Shown here in pieces: positions 42,523 to 50,522 of a DNA stretch of 57,825 nucleotides. The notes under the pieces were generated by a model. It searched no databases. It saw nothing but the letters and a program-made list of their open reading frames with translations, and had not been told where the DNA came from. The stretch is from positions 80,649-138,473 of the forward strand of contig CALXCA010000002.1 in the NCBI GenBank assembly GCA_944386685.1, read 5' to 3'. Both the position numbers and the translations under genes were made by a program. The stretch's first letter is position 1. Each line of letters opens with the position of its first letter. Source of the DNA: an uncultured Clostridia bacterium (lineage in GTDB: Bacteria; Bacillota; Clostridia; TANB77; CAG-508).

Positions 42523-42538
42523 GAATATCAGCTTTTTT
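42505..42538 (+). terminator. Terminator overlapping the DUF951 stop codon
   Basis: AAAAAAGCTGATATT / AATATCAGCTTTTTT with a TGAG loop; the stop codon is in the loop. Confidence 0.88.
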
Positions 42539-42576
42539 ATAGAATAGGAAAAATTGCTTTTTCCTATTCTATAAAA
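42535..42576 (-). terminator. 19-bp hairpin terminator for serS-engB
   Basis: Arms 42535-42553 and 42558-42576 are perfectly complementary over 19 bp with a TTGC loop; A and T tracts allow function on both strands. AAAAGAGCTT follows, as after the hairpin repeat at 1983-2097. Confidence 0.75.
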
Positions 42577-42585
42577 GAGCTTTAC

Positions 42586-43179
42586 TTAAATAGATAAATG
42601 TAAATGTTTCTCAATCATTTTCCATACATCATCAGAATAAATTTTATTTTCAGAAGAAAATGGTAATGTAGGAATATCTCCAATAGGATTAAGTTGTTTC
42701 TGAATATTTTTAGAAGTTTCTACAACTTTTGTTTTGGCAATTTTATCTGCTTTATTTGTTAAAATTATAAAAGGAATACCACTTCTAACAATATAATCAT
42801 ACATCAAAAAATCATTAGAAGTAGGATTATGTCTAATATCAACTAAAAAGATAATTAAACAAATTTCTTTTCTATGTGATAAATAATATTCAATAAAATT
42901 ACCAACTTTTACTTGTTCCTGTTTAGACATTTTACTAAAGCCATATCCAGGTAAATCTACAAAATAGAATAAATCATCAATATTATAAAAATTAATTTGA
43001 CGAGTTTTTCCAGGTTCGCTACTAGTATGAGCTAATTTTTTTCTATTAATCATTGTATTTATGAAACTTGATTTTCCTACATTAGATTTTCCAACTAATA
43101 CAATTTCAGGCAAACCATTTTTAGGATATTGACTTTCTTTAACTGCAGATATTTCAAATTTTGGATTTTTAACTATCAT
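42586..43179 (-). CDS. engB: Ribosome biogenesis GTPase EngB/YsxC (YihA)
   Basis: 197 residues. G1 VGKSNVGKSSFI (30-40), G2 loop with SSEPGKTRQINFY, G3 FVDLPGYGFSKMS, G4 LTNKADKI, G5-like LPFSSENK. EngB GTPases are essential for late 50S assembly. The family's DLPGYGF is intact. It starts 9 bases after the serS stop, so the two are co-transcribed, and a strong hairpin ends the operon. Confidence 0.95.
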   Translation of the reverse strand: MIVKNPKFEISAVKESQYPKNGLPEIVLVGKSNVGKSSFINTMINRKKLAHTSSEPGKTRQINFYNIDDLFYFVDLPGYGFSKMSKQEQVKVGNFIEYYLSHRKEICLIIFLVDIRHNPTSNDFLMYDYIVRSGIPFIILTNKADKIAKTKVVETSKNIQKQLNPIGDIPTLPFSSENKIYSDDVWKMIEKHLHLSI

Positions 43180-43188
43180 TTTTCCCCC

Positions 43189-44475
43189 CTATTTAACAGG
43201 AATTAATTTTTCTTTACCACCCATATAAGGTTGTAAAACTTTAGGAACATTAATACTTCCATCTTCATTATAATTACATTCAAGTAAAGCAATTAAAGCT
43301 CTTGGAGTAGCTAAAACTGTGTTATTTAAAGTATGGACAAATTTATTACCTTCTTTTGTTTTATATCTAATTCCTAAACGTCTAGCTTGTGCATCACCTA
43401 AAGTAGAACAAGAACATACTTCAAAATATTTTTGCTGACGAGGACTCCAAGCTTCAATATCACATGATTTAACTTTTAAATCTGCCATATCACCACTACA
43501 ACAATCAAGTTGTCTAACAGGAATATTTAAGTTTCTAAATAAATCAACAGATAATTTCCACATTTTATTATACCAATCCATTGATTCTTCTGGCTTACAA
43601 AGAACTATCATTTCTTGTTTTTCAAATTGATGAACTCTATATAAACCTCTTTCTTCTAGACCATGAGAACCAATCTCTTTTCTAAAACATGGAGAATAAG
43701 AAGTTAAAGTTAATGGTAATTGAGATTCATCAACAATTTGATCAATAAACCTACCAATCATACTATGTTCTGATGTTCCAATTAAATATAAATCTTCACC
43801 TTCAATTTTATACATCATAGCTTCCATTTCATCAAAAGACATAACACCTGTTACAACATTACTTCTAATCATAAAAGGTGGAATACAATAAGTAAAGCCA
43901 TTATCAATCATATAATCACGTGCATATGCAAGCATAGCTTCATGTAAACGAGCAATATCACCAATTAAATAATAAAAACCAACACCACTAGTACGTCCGG
44001 CACTTTCTTTATCTAAACCATTAAATCTATCAATAATATCTGCATGATATGGAATTTCATATTTTGGTACAAAAGGCTCTCCAAATTTTTGAACTTCAAC
44101 ATTTTCGCTATCATCTTTTCCAATAGGAACAGAGCTATCTATTATATTTGGAATTTTTAACATTCTTGACTTTATTTCTTCAGAATATTGTTCTTCTAGT
44201 TCTTCATTTTCTTGAATTGCAGAATTTATTTTTTGAACTTCTTGACGAAGTTTTTCTGCTTCTGCTTTTTGGTTTGACTTCATAAGCTTTCCAATTTCTT
44301 CACTTAATTTTTTTCTCTCAGAACGAAGATTGTCTCCATTTAATTTTGCTTCTCTATTTTTTCTATCAAGCTCTAAAACTTCATCAACTAAAATAAGTTT
44401 ATGATCTTGAAACTTTTTCTTAATATTTTCTTTTACCAAATCTGGATTTTCTCTAATTAATTTTATATCTATCAT
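43189..44475 (-). CDS. serS: Seryl-tRNA synthetase
   Basis: 428 residues. The N-terminal tRNA-binding antiparallel coiled coil (about 30-105) is followed by the class II core: motif 1 near IAELHEA-type IARLHEAMLAYARDYM, TEQYSLIGTSE equivalent LYLIGTSEHSM, motif 2 SPCFRKEIGSHGLEERGLYR, HQFEKQEM, and motif 3 NNTVLATPRALIALLE. Ser-specific residues (TSEH, FE) are present. GAAAGGAAATG lies before the ATG, with a good promoter at 44512-44540. I see no T-box upstream. Confidence 0.96.
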   Translation of the reverse strand: MIDIKLIRENPDLVKENIKKKFQDHKLILVDEVLELDRKNREAKLNGDNLRSERKKLSEEIGKLMKSNQKAEAEKLRQEVQKINSAIQENEELEEQYSEEIKSRMLKIPNIIDSSVPIGKDDSENVEVQKFGEPFVPKYEIPYHADIIDRFNGLDKESAGRTSGVGFYYLIGDIARLHEAMLAYARDYMIDNGFTYCIPPFMIRSNVVTGVMSFDEMEAMMYKIEGEDLYLIGTSEHSMIGRFIDQIVDESQLPLTLTSYSPCFRKEIGSHGLEERGLYRVHQFEKQEMIVLCKPEESMDWYNKMWKLSVDLFRNLNIPVRQLDCCSGDMADLKVKSCDIEAWSPRQQKYFEVCSCSTLGDAQARRLGIRYKTKEGNKFVHTLNNTVLATPRALIALLECNYNEDGSINVPKVLQPYMGGKEKLIPVK

Positions 44476-44511
44476 TTATTATACATTTCCTTTCAGTTAA
44501 AATTTTTTCTT

Positions 44512-44540
44512 ATTATATAATAAAATTATGGAAAATTCAA
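44512..44540 (-). promoter_or_regulatory. Promoter of serS-engB
   Basis: On the minus strand TTGAAT (complement 44535-44540), 17 bp, TATAAT (complement 44512-44517). Confidence 0.75.
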
Positions 44541-44716
44541 TAAAAATTACATAATTTGTGCATAATAGGAAAAAAGTAAAATAATTATAAAGTAAGTTAT
44601 ATTTGTTTAGCAAAAAATAGTTTATAAAATTTAATTAGATTTAGATTATTTGTAAAAACAAATCTGAATATATAAATAACTATTAAAATATTGCTAATAG
44701 GGAGGAGATTTTTAAT

Positions 44717-45004
44717 ATGCAAGAAGAGTATTTGTTATCAAAAATGCTAAAAGGAAAGAGTGAAAAGGAAAGAGAAAGAGAGCTAATGCAAAATATTATT
44801 GAAACTAAAGAAAAGCTAAAAATTGCAAGAAGTAATTTTGAATATGCAGAAGATAACATGATAGATTATTATATTTATCAAATAAAAGCTAATCAATCTA
44901 AATTAGATTACTTAATTAAAATTGCAAAACAAAAAGGAATTGTATTATCTAGAGATAATGAAGTAAAATTACGTCTATTTTATAGAAGAGAAATGGCTGT
45001 TTAA
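44717..45004 (+). CDS. DUF2508 family protein (YaaL-like)
   Basis: 95 residues, helical and charged: ELMQNIIETKEKLKIARSNF, then NMIDYYIYQIKANQSKLDYL, the DUF2508 pattern. In Bacillus the homologue yaaL sits directly before bofA, and here too a BofA-type gene follows 112 bases later, which supports both calls. GGGAGGAG precedes the ATG. The function is unknown. Confidence 0.8.
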   Translation: MQEEYLLSKMLKGKSEKERERELMQNIIETKEKLKIARSNFEYAEDNMIDYYIYQIKANQSKLDYLIKIAKQKGIVLSRDNEVKLRLFYRREMAV

Positions 45005-45116
45005 TAAAATGTAAGTTAAATTTTTAATATGAAAACTTGTAATAAAATGTATATTTGTCCAATGAAAAACATAAATATTTAATAAAGAATATAAATTAGA
45101 AGATGGAGGAAAGACA

Positions 45117-45372
45117 TTGAATACACTTATATTCATATCATGTATATGCTTTTTATTTATCATTGGACGAATTTTTATTGTTCCTTTAAAGTGGATTCTA
45201 AAATTGGTTTTTAATTCTATTTTAGGAGGAATTTTAATTTATATAATTAATATTATTGGAGCAAATTGGGGATTTCATATAGGGTTAAATTTTTTTACTT
45301 CAATTTTAGTGCGGACTATTGGGGGTTCCTGGAAGTGTGCTATTAATAGTGATAAAATTATTGATAACATAA
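45117..45372 (+). pseudogene. bofA: bofA (pro-sigma-K processing inhibitor), frameshifted
   Basis: BofA is an integral membrane inhibitor of the SpoIVFB protease that activates pro-sigma-K. Starting at TTG 45117 (GGAGG eight bases earlier), the frame encodes two membrane helices and INIIGANWGFHIGLNFFTSILV, then switches to nonsense. If C45312 is removed the frame becomes GLLGVPGSVLLIVIKLLIT and stops at 45372, exactly the conserved BofA C-terminus. Thus a single extra base breaks an otherwise good gene. Uncorrected, the product has 86 residues with an aberrant last 21 ending at 45377. It may be a sequencing error, a recent mutation or a shifty site. Confidence 0.8.
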
Positions 45373-45466
45373 TTTGAGTCATGTAATGTAAAATTATACA
45401 CTAAAATATTATTTGTAGTTGCAAAATGTAAAAAATGTAATTTGAATAAAAATTTATAAAATAAAC

Positions 45467-45495
45467 TTGTTATTTATTAAAAATTATAGTATATT
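45467..45495 (+). promoter_or_regulatory. Promoter upstream of tRNA-Gly
   Basis: TTGTTA (45467-45472), 17 bp, TATATT (45490-45495), 80 bp before the tRNA. Confidence 0.55.
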
Positions 45496-45575
45496 ATAAT
45501 TATGCTAAAATATTAAAGGTTAAAGCTTATTAAACATATTTAAAATAGAAATATTATTAATATTTTAATAGTTTT

Positions 45576-45649
45576 GCGGGTATAGTTTAATGGTAGAATC
45601 CCATGCTTCCGACCTGGTGGTGAGGGTTCGATTCCCTCTACCCGCTCCA
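45576..45649 (+). tRNA. tRNA-Gly (anticodon TCC)
   Basis: Acceptor GCGGGTA/TACCCGC, T arm GAGGG-TTCGATT-CCCTC, anticodon loop CTTCCGA with TCC, encoded CCA. The anticodon stem CCATG/CCTGG contains a T-C mismatch, and position 37 is G. Its 3' end is partly repeated at 49494-49509, so it is a likely integration site. Confidence 0.9.
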
Positions 45650-45654
45650 TAATG
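45639..45654. repeat. Candidate attL in the tRNA-Gly 3' end
   Basis: TACCCGCTCCATAATG; 15 of 16 bases recur as a direct repeat at 49494-49509 (TACCTGCTCCATAATG). The interval holds accessory genes. Confidence 0.5.
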
Positions 45655-45680
45655 CGTTTTCGTCGAACCATTTAAAAGTA

Positions 45681-45973
45681 TTGGAACAAGTGAGTTTTAA
45701 GAAAACAAAAAAAGTGAATATCATTGTTTTAGAGATGTTTGGGAATATGGTGCTGAAGAACCCGAAACTCAAACAATTAGTTTTCTTACCAAAGAGGAAG
45801 CTTCTAAAATCAAAGATTTTACACTGTACGTCTATAAGTATGCTAGTTCAGGAAATGGCAGGGACAAATATCAAATCGAAAGATATGATATAACTCTTGA
45901 TAAGAGATTCAAGTTTCAGTTACCTGACGGAAATGATTATCGATTGATTGAGCATACGGAATTGTTCAAGTAA
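45681..45973 (+). pseudogene. Truncated, frameshifted gene fragment after tRNA-Gly
   Basis: From 45701 to 45973 an open frame without a start codon encodes SEYHCFRDVWEYGAEEPETQ, SFLTKEEASKIKDF and DKYQIERYDITLDKRF, ending LPDGNDYRLIEHTELFK. A one-base slip in the A7 run at 45707-45713 joins it to the upstream frame LEQVSFKKTKK. Its codon use is less AT-biased than its neighbours. The 5' part is missing at the tRNA junction. Family unknown; probably the residue of an integrated element. Confidence 0.55.
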
Positions 45974-46065
45974 TTAAAAATGAGTGGGTTGCAAATATAG
46001 AATGCAATCCACTTGTTTTTTCAATTATAAATAATTTTAATATAGAAAAAGTATTCTCATATTTA

Positions 46066-46863
46066 TTACTTTAAATATTTAATATCAGTATCATTTAAAA
46101 TTTGCATTTGTGATATAGCTATTTTATTTAATTTTTCAAGTCTTTCAGATTGTTTTAATCCTTCATTTATAAAAACAGAATTTAAATTTTCTAAATTTGC
46201 TAAACATATTAATTCATTCATTGTTGCATAATCTCTTATATTTCCATCTAAATTAGGATTTTTAGTACGCCATTCTTTTGCTGTCATACCAAATAAAGCC
46301 ATATTTAATACATCTGCTTCTTCTGCATAAACAAAGTTTATTTGATTTTTAGTTAATTCTTTAGGTACTAAATTATTTTTAATAGCATCAGTATGTATTC
46401 TATAGTTAATTTTAGAAAGTTCTCTTTTGGCATTCCAACCTATTTGCTTTTGTTCTTCTGCTTTTAATCTTTCAAATTCTTTTATCAATAATAGTTTGAA
46501 TTTTGGACTAATCCACATTCCAAATTCAAAAGCAATATCTTTATGAGCATAAGTTCCTCCATATCTTCCTGCTTTTGATATTATTCCAATCGCATTTGTT
46601 TTTTCTGTCCATTCTTTAACACTAATTTTATAACTATTTAAACCTGCTTGACTTTTAATTATGGCGAATTCGCCATAATTAAAATTAGGATTATGAATTT
46701 CTTCCCAAATGCCTAAAAATTCAATGGTGTTTCTGTTCCTTAGCCAATCTGAAACAAAGAAATCTCCATCTTTTGATTTTAACATATCAGTAATTGATAT
46801 ATAATCTTCATCATTAATTTGTATATAGTTTATTTTTTGATTTAAAACGCTTAATTCTGGCAT
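46066..46863 (-). CDS. KilA-N domain protein (phage antirepressor type)
   Basis: 265 residues. The N-terminal KilA-N DNA-binding domain spans about 15-135: YISITDMLKSKDGDFFVSDW, TIEFLGIWEEIHNPNFNYGE, SQAGLNSYKISVKEWTEKTN and GIISKAGRYGGTYAHKDIAF with FGMWISPKFKLLLIKEFER. The C-terminal half (ELSKINYRIHTDAIKNN to the end) is a helical domain seen in KilA-N proteins of gut bacteria. Such proteins derive from phage antirepressors and regulate or bind DNA. GAGGAGG precedes the ATG. Codons 50-60 lie in a perfect 32-bp palindrome. It is divergent from the TrlF-like gene, with promoters 7 bp apart. Confidence 0.88.
   Translation of the reverse strand: MPELSVLNQKINYIQINDEDYISITDMLKSKDGDFFVSDWLRNRNTIEFLGIWEEIHNPNFNYGEFAIIKSQAGLNSYKISVKEWTEKTNAIGIISKAGRYGGTYAHKDIAFEFGMWISPKFKLLLIKEFERLKAEEQKQIGWNAKRELSKINYRIHTDAIKNNLVPKELTKNQINFVYAEEADVLNMALFGMTAKEWRTKNPNLDGNIRDYATMNELICLANLENLNSVFINEGLKQSERLEKLNKIAISQMQILNDTDIKYLK
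46653..46684. repeat. Perfect 32-bp palindrome inside the KilA-N gene
   Basis: Each half is TTTTAATTATGGCGAA; the two halves are exact reverse complements with no spacer. It encodes the NYGEFAII part of the KilA-N domain. It could be a self-operator or a cruciform. Confidence 0.85.
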
Positions 46864-46907
46864 ATCTTGACCTCCTCTTTGAAATAATATAACAATTAAT
46901 TTTTATT

Positions 46908-46971
46908 ATTATATCAAACATAAGTTTTGCAATCAATACTATTTGAAAATTTTGTAAAAATATTCTATAAT
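46908..46971. promoter_or_regulatory. Divergent promoters for the KilA-N and TrlF-like genes
   Basis: Minus: TTGATT (complement 46931-46936), 17 bp, TATAAT (complement 46908-46913). Plus: TTGAAA (46943-46948), 17 bp, TATAAT (46966-46971). The -35 boxes are 6 bp apart, so a factor bound here would affect both. Confidence 0.75.
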
Positions 46972-47002
46972 ATTGTAAAAATATGACAAAAGGAGAACGT
47001 AA

Positions 47003-49399
47003 ATGTATATAGATGATTTGTATGATAAATCAATAAAGAAAATGAAAAATATAGCTAAATTAAAAAAGATGGATTTACATATTCATTCCCCTGCATCTAA
47101 AGATTATATTTGTTCAAAAAAAGATATAGATGTTATGAAAGAATATGAAAAGTTTATAAATAAATTTATAGATTCGGATTTAGATGTTATCGCAATAACT
47201 GATCATAATACCATAGAGGGATATAAACAAATAAAAGATATTATCAATAAAAATGTTGAATTGAGAGGCAAATTAAATGGAAAATATATAATGCCAGGAA
47301 TTGAAGTTACATGTTTTGCAAGACATTTTTTAATTTATTTTTCAGAAGGAACTAAAATTTCAGTGATAGAAGAATTTATAAAAAGATGTGGAATAGATAA
47401 TGAAAAAGATAATGATAAAGCAAGTGCTGATAGAGTAACACCATTAACATTATGCGAAATTGCAAATGAATATAATGCTTTTGTATGCTTACCACACGCA
47501 GATGGAGATAAAGGATTTCTCAAAGACTATATAAAAACCTCTAAAAAAGATGAAGAATTTATAATTAATGGAGGAATTGTTGAAAAAATACTTAAATCTC
47601 CAAATATGCTAGGAGTTTGCATTAGTAATGAAAGCAATAGAAATGAATTGAGTAAATTAATAAAAAACTTTAATAAAGATTTAAAAATTTTTAAAGCATC
47701 AGACAGCCATAGTATTTTGAATATAGAAAATTATAAAGGCTCAGGAAAACCAATGGGAACGCAATTTTTTTATGCTAATTTAGGTGAATTAAGTTTTAGA
47801 ACGATAAAATCTTTTTTTAAAAATCCTAATACTCAGATATTTGAGAGTATTCCTATTAAGAAAAATCCTTATATAATATCTACTTGCATAAAAGGAAGCT
47901 TTGTAAAAAATAAAAGTAAAGATTCCGAATGGGAAATAATACCTTTTTCACGAGAATTAAATTGTTTTATTGGAGCTAGAGGAACTGGAAAATCAACTAT
48001 TATAGATATAATAAAGTATGCTTTTAATTTTTATGATACGGAAACATATTATAATTCAAATAATGATGATTATTTAATATATAATGTTGATGAAGTTGAA
48101 GAATATGATGAAATTGAGGAAAAAGAAAATATTATAAGTAGATTTGATGAAATTGTCTTATTTGTTAATAAAGATGATGAAATTTATGCTATAACTGTTG
48201 CTCCAAAAGGAATAAATAGTCCAAATGTTACAATCTATACTTATAAAAATAAGTTTAAAAAACAAATAAATTCCGTTAGGCTAGATACTACAAATATGGA
48301 TAAAATTATATCATTTCTCAGTGATATAAAGCCAATAATATATCAACAGAAGAATATATTGGAAATTGGAAATAACAAGATGAAAGTTACTAAAACTATT
48401 TATTCGATTATAGAACGAATCATAGGAAGAGAATATCAAGAATTATGTTTAGAAAAAAAGATATTACAAGATGAAGTTAATGAACTTTGCAAAAAAATAG
48501 AAATTGAAAGAAATAGAGATGAAAATGCAGAAAATAATTCGAGAGCATTAATATCAAAATATAATAAATTATTTGATGTTTCTGAAAAGATAAATACTTA
48601 TAATATTGAAACTCTTGATAAAATGAATAAAATTTTAAATGATAAATTAATACTAACTTATGAAATTGATTTACCAAGAAGATATAAAGAGAATATTATT
48701 GATGAAATAGTAAAAAATAATAAATATAAAAGCAATTTTAGTGGATATGAAAAAGAACTTGAATTAAGAAAAAGTTTAAAATTTCTATTTTCTAAAATAT
48801 CAAATACACATGATTTATTATATTTATTATTTACAAATCAATATATGGAAATATCTAAAAAAACAGGATTAGATGAAGGGTTATCAAAGGGAGCCTGCGA
48901 ATATACATATAAATATTTTCAGTCTAATTACGTTTCTAATATACCACAAGTAATTATTGATTTTAAACTAAATGTTAACTATGGTATGAGTAAAAAGAAA
49001 ATATATAGAGAAAGAATGAATTTATCTTTTGGACAAAAAGCTGTTGGAATATTATTGATTTTACTTTATGGCACGACTATCTCTGATAATAATCAATTAT
49101 TAATTTTAGACCAACCAGAAGATGATTTAGATAATGCATATGTATATCACACATTAGTAAAAGAATTGGATAGAGTTAAAGAAAAAAGACAATTAATCGT
49201 TGCTACTCATAGTCCAAATATAGCAGTTGCAGGTAATTCAGAAAATATTATAGTATTAAAAGGTAATGGCGAAAATAGTTGGATTGAATGTAATGGAACA
49301 ATATATAACAATGCAGTATCAACGGAAGCAATAAATATACTTGAAGGAAATGAAATAGCATTCAAAGAAAGAGCTGAACTTTATGGAATAATTATCTAA
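47003..49399 (+). CDS. TrlF-like protein: PHP phosphoesterase fused to an ABC/SMC-type ATPase
   Basis: 798 residues. The N-terminal PHP domain (about 20-260): KMDLHIHSPASKDY (HxH), VIAITDHNTIEGY, MPGIEVTCFARHFLIYF, CLPHADGDKG and FKASDSHSIL give a full metal site. An ATPase follows: Walker A CFIGARGTGKSTIID near 325-339, a coiled-coil stretch (about 475-530), signature NLSFGQKAVGI, Walker B LLILDQPEDDLDNAY and switch ATHSPNIAV. This matches TrlF-family ATPases, related to RecF/OLD and PrrC-like defence proteins. Cutting of nucleic acid or nucleotides in response to ATPase state is inferred. The gene is solitary and divergent from KilA-N, inside the presumed island at tRNA-Gly. Confidence 0.85.
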   Translation: MYIDDLYDKSIKKMKNIAKLKKMDLHIHSPASKDYICSKKDIDVMKEYEKFINKFIDSDLDVIAITDHNTIEGYKQIKDIINKNVELRGKLNGKYIMPGIEVTCFARHFLIYFSEGTKISVIEEFIKRCGIDNEKDNDKASADRVTPLTLCEIANEYNAFVCLPHADGDKGFLKDYIKTSKKDEEFIINGGIVEKILKSPNMLGVCISNESNRNELSKLIKNFNKDLKIFKASDSHSILNIENYKGSGKPMGTQFFYANLGELSFRTIKSFFKNPNTQIFESIPIKKNPYIISTCIKGSFVKNKSKDSEWEIIPFSRELNCFIGARGTGKSTIIDIIKYAFNFYDTETYYNSNNDDYLIYNVDEVEEYDEIEEKENIISRFDEIVLFVNKDDEIYAITVAPKGINSPNVTIYTYKNKFKKQINSVRLDTTNMDKIISFLSDIKPIIYQQKNILEIGNNKMKVTKTIYSIIERIIGREYQELCLEKKILQDEVNELCKKIEIERNRDENAENNSRALISKYNKLFDVSEKINTYNIETLDKMNKILNDKLILTYEIDLPRRYKENIIDEIVKNNKYKSNFSGYEKELELRKSLKFLFSKISNTHDLLYLLFTNQYMEISKKTGLDEGLSKGACEYTYKYFQSNYVSNIPQVIIDFKLNVNYGMSKKKIYRERMNLSFGQKAVGILLILLYGTTISDNNQLLILDQPEDDLDNAYVYHTLVKELDRVKEKRQLIVATHSPNIAVAGNSENIIVLKGNGENSWIECNGTIYNNAVSTEAINILEGNEIAFKERAELYGIII

Positions 49400-49493
49400 A
49401 TATATCTTGTCAAAATTGATAAATTATGTTAAAGTAATAATAATAAATCGAGTTATATAAGAGAGCTTGAAACAAAGTAGGCATTTTTTCGCA

Positions 49494-49509
49494 TACCTGC
49501 TCCATAATG
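49494..49509. repeat. Candidate attR, direct repeat of the tRNA-Gly 3' end
   Basis: TACCTGCTCCATAATG, one mismatch to 45639-45654. No other tRNA sequence is attached, as expected for the distal end of an element integrated at a tRNA 3' end. No gene is visible in 49400-49582. Confidence 0.5.
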
Positions 49510-49582
49510 GCTCCAAAAATTACTCCCACGAAATTCTAAAATTACTTAAAATAAGTACTTTTAGAACTTTGTAGGAGTATAT

Positions 49583-49852
49583 TTAGCAATATTTTTCTAG
49601 AAATTCAGTTGTATTCATTATTTCAGGTTTTTCTATATCGATATCGTTAAAATCTTTATCACCTGTTAAAAAAACATCAACATCTTCAATAATAGCCGTA
49701 TGCAAAATAATATAATCATCCTTATCCCTTATTTCAAATAATTTATTTTCTACTGTAGTTGGAGAATAAACTAAAATAAAAGGAAAATCTTTTAAAAATT
49801 CATCTAAATCCTTTTGTGTTACTTTAAATTTTGTGTCTAACATTACTTTCAT
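49583..49852 (-). pseudogene. PIN-domain toxin with internal deletion
   Basis: 89 residues. The start MKVMLDT (first catalytic Asp) and the C-terminal half of a PIN nuclease (DKDDYIILHTAIIEDVDVFL, TGDKDFNDIDI, IMNTTEFLEKYC) are present, but about 45 residues between them, normally holding the conserved Glu, are missing; the join reads LDTKFKVTQKDLDEF. A full VapC-like toxin has about 135 residues. Its ATG follows the antitoxin stop by one base, the normal coupled arrangement. Probably inactive. Confidence 0.7.
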
Positions 49853-49853
49853 A

Positions 49854-50114
49854 CTAATCCTTCTTTCTATTTTTTCTAAATTCTTTTATCATTTTTACAA
49901 AATCTTCTTCTGTTTTTAAGTCAAGTCTTTCTGCCTCGCCATCAAATGCATCTTGTATTTTTTCTAGTGCAAGCATTGCTGAATTTTGAATAACTATGTC
50001 ATCACCTTTTCTAATAAAAAGAATTTTACTACCTTCCTTCAAACCTAACAATTCTCTAATTGATTTTGGAATAGTTACTTGTTTGGAATTTACTTTTAAA
50101 CTTAATGTTTTTAT
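49854..50114 (-). pseudogene. AbrB/MazE-type antitoxin without a start codon
   Basis: The frame encodes the swapped-hairpin AbrB domain LKVNSKQVTIPKSIRELLGL, then LKEGSKILFIRKGDDIVIQN and a toxin-binding tail DFVKMIKEFRKNRKK. Where the usual MKTL start should be, the codon is ATA (50112-50114), not ATG, with a stop 3 codons further up and no ribosome site. Internal starts (TTG at about 50051) would cut the DNA-binding hairpin. With the damaged PIN gene downstream it forms a decayed toxin-antitoxin pair. Confidence 0.7.
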
Positions 50115-50196
50115 ATAAAGTTAAAATAAATTCTTGACAATTACAAACAAGAGCTTTGCGATAAAGGTTGAATAATTAAAAATAGAATATTAAGAA

Positions 50197-50475
50197 ATGG
50201 AGAAGATATTATTGAAAGATATAGATAGTACTAATAAATCCTTTGAAGATATTAAACATATTGATGAAAATGGTATTGAATTTTTGTATGCAAGAGAATT
50301 GCAATTAGTTTTAAATTATAAAGAATGGTGAAAATTTGAAAATGTTATAAACAAAGCAAAAGAATCTTGTAAAAACAGCGATATTAGTGTAATTGATTGC
50401 TTTGTCGATGTAGACAAGTCAATAATTTCTGGAAAAGGAAGAAAATCTATAATTAAAGATTATAAATTAAGTTGA
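50197..50475 (+). pseudogene. dinD-like gene remnant with nonsense codon
   Basis: The frame reads KSFEDIKHIDENGIEFLYAR, ELQLVLNYKEW, then TGA (50329-50331) in place of an Arg codon, then KFENVINKAKESCKNSDISV, DCFVDVDKSIISGKGRKSII, and stops at 50475 where family members continue for 170 or more residues. These motifs match the N-terminal BRO-like domain of DinD (DNA-damage-inducible protein D). So the copy has one nonsense codon and a lost C-terminus. The 3' break abuts the leader of the coiled-coil gene. Confidence 0.75.
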
Positions 50476-50522
50476 TTTTCTTATCTTTTTATTATAAAAT
50501 ACACATGAAAGGAGTTAAAATT

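Noticed and set aside
44476..44716. T-box leader upstream of serS or gltX
   Set aside because: No TGGNACCGCG-type T-box sequence or specifier stem was found before either synthetase gene.
45681..45893. 70-residue open frame as a real gene
   Set aside because: The neighbouring frame over the same bases has coherent protein-like composition to 45973; the 70-residue frame is its out-of-frame reading after a slip in an A run.
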